Below are positions 53,301 to 62,600 of a stretch of DNA of 64,000 nt, one piece after another. The stretch comes from Luteibacter sp. UNCMF331Sha3.1. Lineage in GTDB: Bacteria; Pseudomonadota; Gammaproteobacteria; Xanthomonadales; Rhodanobacteraceae. Location: assembly GCF_900109915.1 (NCBI RefSeq), contig NZ_FOBU01000003.1, forward strand, positions 165,460 to 229,459, read 5' to 3'. The notes beneath the pieces are model-generated. The model saw nothing but the letters and a program-made list of their open reading frames with translations. It ran no database searches and was not told the origin of the DNA. Position numbers and translations under genes: made by a program. Position 1 is the stretch's first letter; each line of letters opens with the position of its first letter.

Positions 53301-56300
53301 CAGCGCCTGGAACGCCATGTCGAAGGCGTGCTCGTCCAGCCGGCCACGCAGGCGATGGGCAGACGGCGCGTTGTACGTGACACGGCCCGGATGCATGCGC
53401 TCCAGCGCCCACAGGCGCCGCTGCATCAGCGAGAGCGGCGCGTGGTCCTGCCGTGCGTCGTCGCGATGGTCGATCGGCGCGGTCGCCGGCGCGGTGCCCG
53501 TCGCCACCTGACCACGGATCGCGGCGGCGAGCTGCTCGATGGTCGGCGCGTCGAACAGCGTGCGGAACGACAGCGTGACCTCGAATTCGCGGTTGAGGCG
53601 CGCGGTGAGCTGCGCGGCGAGGAGCGAGTGTCCGCCGAGGGCGAAGAAATCGTCGCGGATGTCGAGCTCGGGCAGCGCGAGCACCGCTTCCATGGCCGCG
53701 GCCACGCGGCGCTCGTCGTCGTTGCGTGGGCCGACCCGTTCGCCGGGCGTCGCGATGGAATGGGCGATCGGCGGCGGCAGTGCCTTGCGGTCGATCTTGC
53801 CGTTGGGCAGCAGCGGAATCGCGTCGAGCACGAGGATGTGCTGCGGCACCATGTAGTCGGGCAGGCGCGCGCGCAACGCGGTGCGCAGCGAGTCCTCGTC
53901 GGGCATGGCGCCGTCCCGACCCACGACGTACGCGACGAGGCGCACGTCGCCGGGGCGGTCCTCCCGCGCCATCGCGACCGCGCGGGCCACGGTCGGCACG
54001 TCGGCGAGTACGCTCTCGATCTCGCCCGGCTCGATGCGGTAGCCGCGCACTTTCACCTGGAAGTCGAGACGACCCAGGTGCTCGAGCAGGCCGTTGCTCA
54101 GCCAGCGGCCGCGGTCGCCGGTGCGGTACATGCGGGAGTCGGGTGCTTCGGACCACGGATCGGCGACGAATTTCTCTGCCGTCAGCTCCGGGCGATCGAG
54201 GTAGCCGAGCGTGACGCCGGCACCGCCGATGTGGATCTCGCCGGGCACGCCGAGCGGGCAGTGGTTGCCGCGCTCGTCGAGGATGTGGACGGTGGTATTC
54301 GCGATCGGGCGGCCGATGTAGATCCCTTCGCGCGGATCGGACACGCGCCAGTACGTCGAGTACACCGTCGTCTCGGTCGGACCGTAACCATTCCACACCT
54401 CGCCGCAGCGATCGAGCAGTGCTTCGGCGAGATCGACCGGCAGCGGTTCGCCACCGGACACGGCGCGGAACGCGGGGCGCCCCGTCCAGCCCGCGTCGAC
54501 CAGCAGGCGCCAGCCGGCCGGCGTCGCCTGCATCATCGTGGCGTCGCTTTCCTCGATCAGGCGGCGCAGCTGTCCGCCGTCGCGCACGTCGTCCCGACCG
54601 GCGACAACGATCTCCGCGCCACTGGTCAGCGGCAGCAGCAGTTCCATGAAGGCGATGTCGAACGACAGCGTCGTGACCGCCACCAGGCGGTCGTCGGGTG
54701 CGATGCCCGGCACGCGCTGCATGCTGGTGAGGAAGTTGGCGGCCGCACGGTGCGGCACGCGCACGCCCTTCGGACGGCCGGTGGATCCGGAGGTGAAGAT
54801 CACGTACGCGACGGAATCGGGCGTGGCGGCACGACGATTGCGTTCCGGGCGTTCGAACGACGCGCGCGCGACTTCGTCGCTGTTCAGCGCGAGGACGCGG
54901 GCGGCATCGAAGGCGAACGACAGCGGCGTATCGTCGTCGACGACCAGTGCCGCGAGCGACGCGTCCTCGGCCATGAAGGCGAGGCGGTCGGCGGGAAACG
55001 CGGGATCCAGCGGCACGTAACCGGCGCCGGATTTCAGTACGCCGAGCACGGCAGCCACCATGTCGATGCCGCGTGCCAGCGAGAGACCGACGAGGTCGCC
55101 ATGCCCGATACCGCGGCCGCGCAGCGCGTTGCCGATGCGATTGGCGCGCGATTCCAGCGCGGCGTAGGTCAGCGCACGGTCGGCATGACGCACGGCGGCG
55201 CGCTCGGGCGCGCGGTCGGTCTGCTGCTCGAAGAATTCGTGGGCGAGGCGCAGTTCGGGGAACGGCGTCGGCGCGGGCTGCAGCGCGGCCAGCTCGCGGT
55301 AGACGGCGTCCGAGACCAGCGGCAGCGACAGCGCCTGTACGGACGGATCGACCGCGGCCTGGCGAAGCAGCGTCACGAAGGCATCGAGCCAGCCCTGGAT
55401 CGTGGTGCCTTCGTACAGGTCGGCGTTGTACTGGCATTCCAGACGAAGACCGCCGTCGACCTGCACCGCGTTGACGAACAGCTCGAAGTTTTCGTACTCG
55501 CGCGGCACGGCTTCGACGTCGAAGCGCAGGCCGGGGAAGGTGACGGTCGATTCGTCGAGCTGCGCGTCGAGGTTGAAGAGCACGGCGACCAGCGGCAGGC
55601 GCGACGGATCGCGCGCGACCGACAGGCGGGCGAGCAGGCTGCCCAGCGTGTAGCGCTGGTGTTCGAAAGCATCGAGAAGGCCGTTGCGGACGTCGCCGAG
55701 CACGTTCGCGAACGTCGCGGTCTCTTCCACACGCGCTCGCAGCGGCAGCACGTTGACGGCGTGGCCCACGACGTTGTCGAGGCCTTCCGCGGCCTGGCCC
55801 GCCGTGGGGATGCCGATCACCACGTCGTCCTGTCCCGCGATACGGCGGAGCAGCACGGCGAAACCGGTGAGCAGCGTGGCGTAGAAGCTCGCGCCGTGGG
55901 ACGCGCCGAGTCGCTTGATCGCGGCGACGTCCACGGTGTCGAGCATGCGGTCTTCGCGCCGTGAGGTGAACGTCCGACGGCGGGGACGGGAGCGGTCCGT
56001 AGGGAGGTCGAGTACCGGGACCGGGCCGGCGAACCGGTCGAGCCAGTACGTTTCGTCCTCCCGGGCCGTCCCGCTGCCGGCGTGTGCAGCCTCGGCCAAC
56101 GCGAAGTTCGAGAACGCGCCCGCGTCGCCCGGGCCGTCGCCCTTGCCGGTGCGCTGCGCGTAAAGCGCGGCGAGATCGCGGACGATCACGCCGAAGGACC
56201 ATCCGTCGCACACGATATGGTGCGCGGCGATGGTCAGCAGATGGCGGTCGTGCGCGAGGCGGAAGAGCTCCGCGCGGACCAGGGGGCCGTTCTCGAGATC

Positions 56301-56690
56301 GAACGGCGTGGTGACGATGCGCGAGAATGCCGCCATCAGGCGGGCGTCGATCTCGAACGGCGCGAGGAGCGACACGTCGTGGAATGCGATCGGCATCGTC
56401 GTGTGCTCGGCCACGAACATGCCTTCGCCGTCGCCGGAGAAGGTGGCGCGCAAGGCCTCGTGTCGGTCCACGAGACCCTGCAGGGCCCATTCGAGGGCCG
56501 GGACGTCGAGCAAGCCCTTGAGGGTGAGTGAGATCGCCTCGTTGTACGCCAGCGAGGCTTCCGGCTCCAGCCGGGATGCCAGCCACACCTCGCGTTGCGC
56601 GGCCGTCGTCGGCACGAGGCGCGACAGCGGCGCGCCGGCGAACGGGTCGTAGTCGACCGCCGTGGCGGCGGCCAGCTCGTTGGGCGTCAT
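50319..56690 (-). CDS. nonribosomal peptide synthetase, C-A-PCP-C-A(degenerate)-PCP
   Basis: This 2123-residue NRPS starts at the ATG overlapping the upstream PKS/NRPS stop (ATGA). Domains: C 25-450 (HHIVCDG, intact), A 480-975 (FTSGSTGRPKG, NGYGPTETT, YRTGD, NGKIDRK), PCP 990-1062 (LGGHSLL, Ser1022), C 1085-1520 (HHIIWDG, intact), A-like 1535-2015, PCP 2030-2102 (VGGHSLL, Ser2065), then a basic tail KRGLFSRLLGRG. The first A domain's specificity residues read D-I-M-Q-V-G-G-V-Y-K, which I cannot assign. The second A domain has lost its key motifs. There is no thioesterase, reductase or terminal C domain, so release must happen in trans. Confidence 0.95.
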   Translation of the reverse strand: MTPNELAAATAVDYDPFAGAPLSRLVPTTAAQREVWLASRLEPEASLAYNEAISLTLKGLLDVPALEWALQGLVDRHEALRATFSGDGEGMFVAEHTTMPIAFHDVSLLAPFEIDARLMAAFSRIVTTPFDLENGPLVRAELFRLAHDRHLLTIAAHHIVCDGWSFGVIVRDLAALYAQRTGKGDGPGDAGAFSNFALAEAAHAGSGTAREDETYWLDRFAGPVPVLDLPTDRSRPRRRTFTSRREDRMLDTVDVAAIKRLGASHGASFYATLLTGFAVLLRRIAGQDDVVIGIPTAGQAAEGLDNVVGHAVNVLPLRARVEETATFANVLGDVRNGLLDAFEHQRYTLGSLLARLSVARDPSRLPLVAVLFNLDAQLDESTVTFPGLRFDVEAVPREYENFELFVNAVQVDGGLRLECQYNADLYEGTTIQGWLDAFVTLLRQAAVDPSVQALSLPLVSDAVYRELAALQPAPTPFPELRLAHEFFEQQTDRAPERAAVRHADRALTYAALESRANRIGNALRGRGIGHGDLVGLSLARGIDMVAAVLGVLKSGAGYVPLDPAFPADRLAFMAEDASLAALVVDDDTPLSFAFDAARVLALNSDEVARASFERPERNRRAATPDSVAYVIFTSGSTGRPKGVRVPHRAAANFLTSMQRVPGIAPDDRLVAVTTLSFDIAFMELLLPLTSGAEIVVAGRDDVRDGGQLRRLIEESDATMMQATPAGWRLLVDAGWTGRPAFRAVSGGEPLPVDLAEALLDRCGEVWNGYGPTETTVYSTYWRVSDPREGIYIGRPIANTTVHILDERGNHCPLGVPGEIHIGGAGVTLGYLDRPELTAEKFVADPWSEAPDSRMYRTGDRGRWLSNGLLEHLGRLDFQVKVRGYRIEPGEIESVLADVPTVARAVAMAREDRPGDVRLVAYVVGRDGAMPDEDSLRTALRARLPDYMVPQHILVLDAIPLLPNGKIDRKALPPPIAHSIATPGERVGPRNDDERRVAAAMEAVLALPELDIRDDFFALGGHSLLAAQLTARLNREFEVTLSFRTLFDAPTIEQLAAAIRGQVATGTAPATAPIDHRDDARQDHAPLSLMQRRLWALERMHPGRVTYNAPSAHRLRGRLDEHAFDMAFQALIQRQPIMRTAFVDQGKDIVQAVQPRLEYPLFPAEDLSHLPPDEREAHLMARLQELTDTPFDLGRAPLFSARMFRLADDEHALFFMPHHIIWDGWSFDILYNELSALYRAFAAGQPSPLAPLPVTYGDFAEWHAHWLESDAFQRQLSFWRERLAHMGEVRALPTDHPRRPGMSGLGRTEWIRVSRDDTDAMHEVARQADATLNMTLLALYYAMLSSSAGQHDLVVGTPVRGRNQTEVESVMGYFNNLLPLHVTVDPALSFLEFVRHVKRTAIEAFGHPDVPLEYLQRELRVGQGAGATLYQALFSFQDARQRVVDWAGLAHEQILLFQSGATEDLGLWFLEGHAGMVGGVTYNADLLRADTARMMRERYLGMMHAVVANPSIAVGSLTAATRAEREQMRDWNATVSTGRLPEDVVALFQASVEASPDAIAVVDGSRETSYASLLRRATRMATLLRERGALPGSVVGLCVDGGGDRLAGLLAVALTGGTALLLDRADPTARLRDVLADGRVTVLMGDAALEATLDWPRACAVWLDADHAELDAAHVDTFVRAPRDPDASFIAFHSPGSDGKARGAALSHRALSRTVEGLADMLGVQAGWRISGDALPADPMSAIEPLLAFAQGATWVIHDTRRGATTLPALELFLGTAETWQALLAHGWSGDAHLVAVAKGGAPTAQLASRLAASTASLWTLFGDAMSAPVATGGRMTGDVGALHEGRPVASTELWVLDDAGEPCPIGATGEIAVAGRTLAAPFGNRAVGERQPGDDRLQRTGYRGRWLADGQLHVLDRADRRVRRHGLDVEPAAIEALLLAQVGVVRALALPRTDADGLLRIDAYAVGAPGNPPDAEGLRAALAAWLPAWSMPAHLVMLDALPLLATGEIDAAALPMPSDTRVGTVPETTEPRTESERLLASVWTELLGMTQVRTSDNFFDVGGHSLLAVDMASRIHKLSGVQLNLLDIANGTLGTLAAEMAIAPPAPTSAPKRGLFSRLLGRG
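50646..52088 (-). other. degenerate adenylation domain in the last NRPS module
   Basis: This region (residues about 1535-2015) keeps the length and order of an A domain but not its active-site motifs. A3 reads FHSPGSDGKARG instead of TSGSTGxPKG; A5 reads TLFGDAMSA instead of NxYGPTE; A7 has tyrosine in place of the aspartate of RTGD; A8 reads DRADRRVRRHG; and the A10 lysine of NGKxDR is missing (TGEIDAAAL). The following PCP still has its serine, so it is probably loaded in trans or left empty. Confidence 0.85.
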
Positions 56691-59600
56691 GCGGTAACCC
56701 TCAGGTACTTGCCCGGCGCATCCGGGTTGGGAACGAACCACGCGGGCCTGCCTTCGGGATCCTTGCCGAGACGGGCGCCGGGAACCGGCGGCTGTTCGGC
56801 ATCGAAGGTCGCGGCGCCGCGACGGCGCGGCAGGAATTCCGCTTCCTGCATTTCGAGAATGGATTCGCGGAACGCGTTGGCGATCGCCGCGAAATCGGCA
56901 TCGCTGTGCGCGGTGGTGAAGAAGCACGGGAAGTTGTCGAGGATGTGGATGCCGCGGCTGCGCATCATGGCGAAGAGCAGGTCCTGCAGCGGATGGTCCT
57001 CGGTGAAACCCGTCTTCCACACGGAGGCGAAGTGCACGATGTGCACCGGCGCGCCGACGCTGTCGCAGAAGGCGTTGAGTTCGTCCGCCATCGCGGTGAC
57101 CTTCGCGTTCAGCGACGCCTGCAGCGCCGGACCCTGCTCGGCCAGGTGGTTCAGCACCGCGTGCGCGGCGGCGAGGGCTAGCGGGTGACGGACGAACGTG
57201 CCGGCGAAGTAGGTGACGCCGACCGTCGGCGTGGAATCGTCGCCGAACTGCCAGTGGCCGCCGTCGAGCGCATCCATGAAGCGGCGCTTGCCGGCGATCA
57301 CGCCGATCGGGAAGCCGCCGCCGACCACCTTGCCGTACGAGGCCATGTCGGCGTCGATGCCGAGCACTTCCTGCGCGCCGCGCGGATGCGCGCGGAAGCC
57401 GGTGACCACTTCGTCGAAGATGAGCAGCGAGCCCGCTTCTTCGGTGATGGCGCGCAGCTCGCGGAGGAACTCGACCGGCTGGAAGTCCGGGCGGCGGCTC
57501 TGCACCGGCTCGACCAGCACGGCCGCGATCGACGAGGCGCGCTCGCGGATGATGGCGAGCGATTCGGGTGTGCCGTAGTCCAGCACGAGCACGTGTTCGG
57601 AGGTGTTACGCAGGATGCCCGGGGCGGCCGGCACCGAGGTCAGCTTCTTCGTGCCGCGCACGATCACTTCGTCGAAGATGCCATGGTACGAGCCGGTGAA
57701 GATCACCAGCGTGTCGCGGCCCGTGACGGTCCGCGCCACGCGCACGCAGCCCATCACGGCTTCGGAGCCCGTGTTGCACAGCGCGGCACGGTCGAAGCCG
57801 GTCATGTCGCAGACCTGCTTCGCCACGATGCCGGCGAGCGGATGCTGCGGGCCGATCTCGTAGCCGGCCTCCAGCTGCGTGCGGACGGTGTCGAGCACGA
57901 AGTCGGGCTGCCAGCCGAAGAGATTCATGCCGAAGCCGTTGAGCGCGTCGACGTACTGATTGCCGTCGAGGTCCCACACCTTCGAGCCCTTGGAACGCTC
58001 GATCACGATCTGGTAGACGATTTCCTTCAGCAGCGGGCGGAAGCCGTTGACCACGCGGGGATCCGCGAGGTGGCCGCGGTGCGCTTCGGTGTACGCCTTC
58101 GAGGCCTTGGTCCGCTCGATGTAGCGGCGCATGAAGGCGTCGAGGCGCGCACGCTGCCGCGTCGAGAGGTCGGTGCTCGCGTTGTGGATGCGCGCGATGG
58201 CACCGAAGGCCTTCTTGACGTCGTAGGTGGTGTGGGCGAGCGCGGCCTCTTCGTCGTTGGCGGCGGCGGTCGTGCTTGCCGGGCCGTACGGCGCACTGGC
58301 CGGCAGCGACGCTGCCGGATCGCCAGCAGGGCTGGCTCCCACCGGAGCGGCGACCGTGAGGGGCTGAGGCGCGGGAGCGGCGGCTCCCGCCAGCAACGCC
58401 AACTGCTCCCGCATGATCTGCATCTGCTGCGCGATCACGTCCTGGACCAGTCCGCCACCGGCGGCGATCGCCGCCGGTGCCGCCGCCGCGACCGGAGCGG
58501 CGACCGCCGCCGTCGCGGGCGCTGCCGGCTGGGCTTCAGCCGGCAACAGGCGATCGATGTGTGCCGCGAGCCGTTCGAAGGACGAGCAGCCGTCCATCAG
58601 TTCGCGGAACGTGATTTTCAATGCATAGGTCTTCTGTAGCTGCAGCGCCACCTGGGTGAGCGACAGCGAATCCAGCCCCAGCTCGACGAAGTTCGCCCCC
58701 GGATCGACGCCGTCGAGTTCGGTGCCGGACACGTCTTCGAACAGGGCGACCAGCTCGCCGGCGAGACGGCGCGGGCGGTCGGAACTGGCAGGCACGGAAG
58801 GCATCGGCATGGGGGGCTCCGGAACGACGGCAAGGGCAATGGCGGGTGCCGCGACGGGCGCGGACACGCTGTTGATAGGGGTCAGCGAGGCAGGCAGGCG
58901 CGCGTCGATCCAGTGGCGCTTGCGCTCGAACGGATAGGTGGGCAGGCGGACGCGACGACGATTCGCGCGGTGATCGAACGCGTCGGTGGCGACGCTGGCG
59001 CCGGCGGCCCACAGCGCGCCGGCGGCCCCGAGCCACGCCGCGCGCTCGTCTGCGGGACCGTCGCCGAGCGAGGCGACGATCGTGCGGCCGCGGCTCTGCG
59101 CATGCTGGCGTGCAAGCAACGCCAGGCTCGGGCGCGGGCCGACCTCGAGGAAAGCATGACGGCTGTCTTCCAGCGCATGCAGCAGCGCGGGAGAGAAGCG
59201 GACGGTGTGACGGAGATGGCGCGCCCAGTAATCCGGCGAGGTCGCATCCGCGTCGGTCAGCGGCGCGCCCGTGAGCGTGGACACGATGCGGATCGTCGGC
59301 GGGGACAGCGCGATGGCCGCGACCTCGGCGCGAAACGCGTCGAGCACCGGATCCATCATCGTCGAGTGGAACGCGTGCGAGGTGTGCAGCAGGCGGCAGG
59401 CGACGCCTTCGGCTTCCATCGCGGCGCGAAACGCCTCGATATCGCCGGTGGCGCCGGACACGACGCTGGCGTTGGTCGCGTTCTCGGCCGCGAGAGAAAG
59501 AACGTCCGGGAGCCGCGCGCGCAGTTCGGCGGCGCCCAGACGAACGGAAAGCATGGCGCCGGCCGGCAGCGCCTGCATCAGGCGCCCGCGGCGTGCGACG

Positions 59601-62600
59601 AGCCGGGCGGCGTCGCCGAGCGGCATCACGCCGGCGAGCACCGCTGCCGCGAATTCGCCGATGCTGTGGCCGATCATCGCGACGGGGGTCACGCCGAGGC
59701 TTATCCAGAGGCGGGCGAGGGCATATTCCAGGGCGAACGTCGCGGGCTGGGTCAGTTCGGTCGCCTTGAGCGCCTCGGCGTCGTCGGCGAACATGCGATC
59801 GCGCAGGTCGAAGCCGAGTTCGTCGCGCAGCGCGCAAGCGACCTCGTCGAGCGCGGCGCGGAACACGGGCTCGGTGGCATGAAGTTCGCGACCCATGCCC
59901 GCGTACTGCGAGCCCTGGCCGGGAAACAGGAACACGATGCCGGGCGCCGGGTCGACGCAGGCGCGGCACATCGCGGCCGCGGCGATGTCGCGCAGCTTCG
60001 TCACGGCGTCCGATGCGGAAAGCGCCACGACGTGGCTGCGCTGCGTGAAGGCCTTGCGACCGCGCGCGAGCGTCCACGCCGTGTCGGCGAGGTTGCCGTC
60101 CGGATGGGCGGCCAGATGATCGGCCAGTCGCGCGGCGGCGTCGCCCAGCGCGGTCGGCGTGCGCGCGGAAAGCAGCAGCAGCTGCGCGCCGCTGGCGGCG
60201 TCCGACGGCACCCGTTCCGGCGCTTCTTCGAGCACCACGTGCGCGTTGGTGCCGCCGACGCCGAACGAGCTGACACCGGCGCGCAAAGGGCCACCGGACG
60301 TCTGCCACGGGCGCAGCGTGTCGTTCACCACGAAGGGCGACGCGGCGAGGTTCAGGCGCGGATTCGCGGCGGTGAAGTGCAGCGACGGGGGCAGGCGCCG
60401 TTCGCACAGCGCGAGCGCGGTCTTGATGACGCTGGCCGCGCCCGCGGCCATCACGAGGTGGCCCACGTTGCTCTTCAGCGAACCGAGCGCGCAGAAGCCC
60501 GTGTCGTCGGTACCCTGGCGGAACGCCGCCGTCAGGCCTTCCAGTTCGATCGGATCGCCGAGCGGCGTGGCGGTGCCATGCGCTTCGACGTAAGAGATGT
60601 CGCGCGGCGACACACCGGCATCCTGCAGCGCCATGGTGATCACCGCGGCCTGGCCGGCGGCGTTCGGCGCGGTGAAACTCGCCTTGATCGCGCCGTCGTT
60701 GTTCACGGCCGCGCCGCGGATCACGGCATAGACCGGGTCGCCGTCACGCAGCGCGTCGGACAGCCGCTTGAGCAGCACCACCGCCGCGCCGTCGCTGAAG
60801 ACGGTGCCCTGCGCGTCCACGTCGAACGTGCGCGTGTGGCCGTCGGGCGAGAGCATGGAGCCTTCCTGCGCGACGTAACCGCTGTGCGGCGGGCAGGCGA
60901 TGGAAGAGCCGCCGGCGAGCGCCATGTGGCAGCGGCCGGCGCGCAGCGCGTCGAACGCCTGCGCGATGGCGACGAGCGACGTGGAGCACGCGGTGTTGAG
61001 GCTGATCGCCGGACCGGTGAGGTTGAGCTTGTGCGCGACGCGCGTCGCCAGGTAGTCCTTCTCGTTGCCGAGCATCACCTGGAACGCGCCGAGCTTATCG
61101 ATGAGGTCCGGGCGGCCGCTGATGTGCTTCTGGTAATACGTGGCGTTGTGCATGCCGCCGAACACGCCGACCGGGGTTTCCTGCCCGTCGGGCACGTAAC
61201 CGCCGCGCTCGAGGCACTCCCAGCACAGCTCGAGAAAGAGACGCTGCTGCGGGTCGGTGAGTTCGGCTTCACGCGGCGACATGCCGAAGAAGCTGGCATC
61301 GAACTGTTCCACGTCGTCGAGCACGCCGCGCGCGGCGACGTAACCCGGGTCCTCGCGCTCGGCGGCGCCGATGGCCGGGTCGAGTTCCTCGGGACGGAAG
61401 AAGCGGATCGACTCGCGCCCGGCGCAGAGGTTGTCCCAGAACGTCTCGACGTCCGGCGCACCGGGGAAGCGGCCAGCCATCGCGATGATCGCCACCGGCT
61501 CGCCCGCCGCCGGCGCGCCGCCCGCCAGGCGCCCTGCCAGGACCTGACGGGTGGCGCGCCCCTCGATCGTGGCCGCCACGGCGGCCGGGGTCGGCTGCGC
61601 GAAGAAGCCGACGAGGGTCGGTACGGGCGACACGTCCGCGTGCACGCGCGCCATGGTGCGCGTGGCGAGCAGGGACGTGCCGCCGAGGTCGAAGAAGTTG
61701 TCGTCGCGACCGACGCGGTCGATGCCGAGGATCTCGCCGAAGAGGCGGCAGAGCGTGGCTTCGACGTCGTTGCGCGGGGCGACGAAGGGGGCGGCGAGCT
61801 CCGGTCGCGCGTTGTCCGGCGCGGGCAGGGCGCGGCGATCGAGCTTGCCGTTCTCGTTCACCGGCAGCGCGTCGAGGCGCATCCAGGCGACGGGCAGCAT
61901 GTAGTCGGGGAGCGTGCGCGCGAGATCGTCTCGTAGGCCGCGCGCGGTGACGGAGGCGTCGGAGGCGACGTAGTAGGCGACGAGGCGCTTCTCGCCCGGG
62001 ACGTCCTCGCGTGCGATCACGGCCGCGGCGACCACGCCGGGCAGCGCGCGCAGGGCCATATCGATCTCGCCGGTCTCGATGCGGTAACCGCGGATCTTCA
62101 CCTGGCCATCGGCACGGCCGACGAAGGCGAGATTGCCGTCCGGCAGCCAGTGCACCAGATCGCCCGTGCGATAGCGCGTGCCGCCCGCGACGAAACGCTC
62201 CGCGGTGAGTTCCGGCCGGTTGAGGTAGCCGCGCGCGACACCGGTACCGCCGATGAAGAGCTCGCCGGTCTCCCCCACGGCGACCTCGTTGCCCTCGGCG
62301 TCGAGCACGTGCAGCGAGGTCTCGCCGATCGGACGGCCGATGGGGATAGGCTGGTCGTCGGCGAACGTGCGCGGGATCGGGTACGTCGTCGCGAACGTGG
62401 TGCATTCCGTCGGACCGTAACCGTTGATCAGCGTCGTGGCGGGCAGAGCGGCGTAGGCCTTGCGCACGTGCGGCACGGAGAGCGCTTCGCCGCCCGTGAG
62501 CACGGTGCGCAGGCCCGCGAGATTCGACGCGTCGTCGTCGACGATGGCGTTGAACAGCGCGGCCGTGAGCCAGGCGATCTCGGCGCCATGCGCCGCCACC

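Noticed and set aside
51420..55964. Very long plus-strand open frame (over 1500 codons) opposite the NRPS gene
   Set aside because: It mirrors the high-GC codon pattern of the NRPS on the other strand; its translation is Arg/Glu/Ala/His-rich text with no domain, while the minus strand has clear C, A and PCP motifs.
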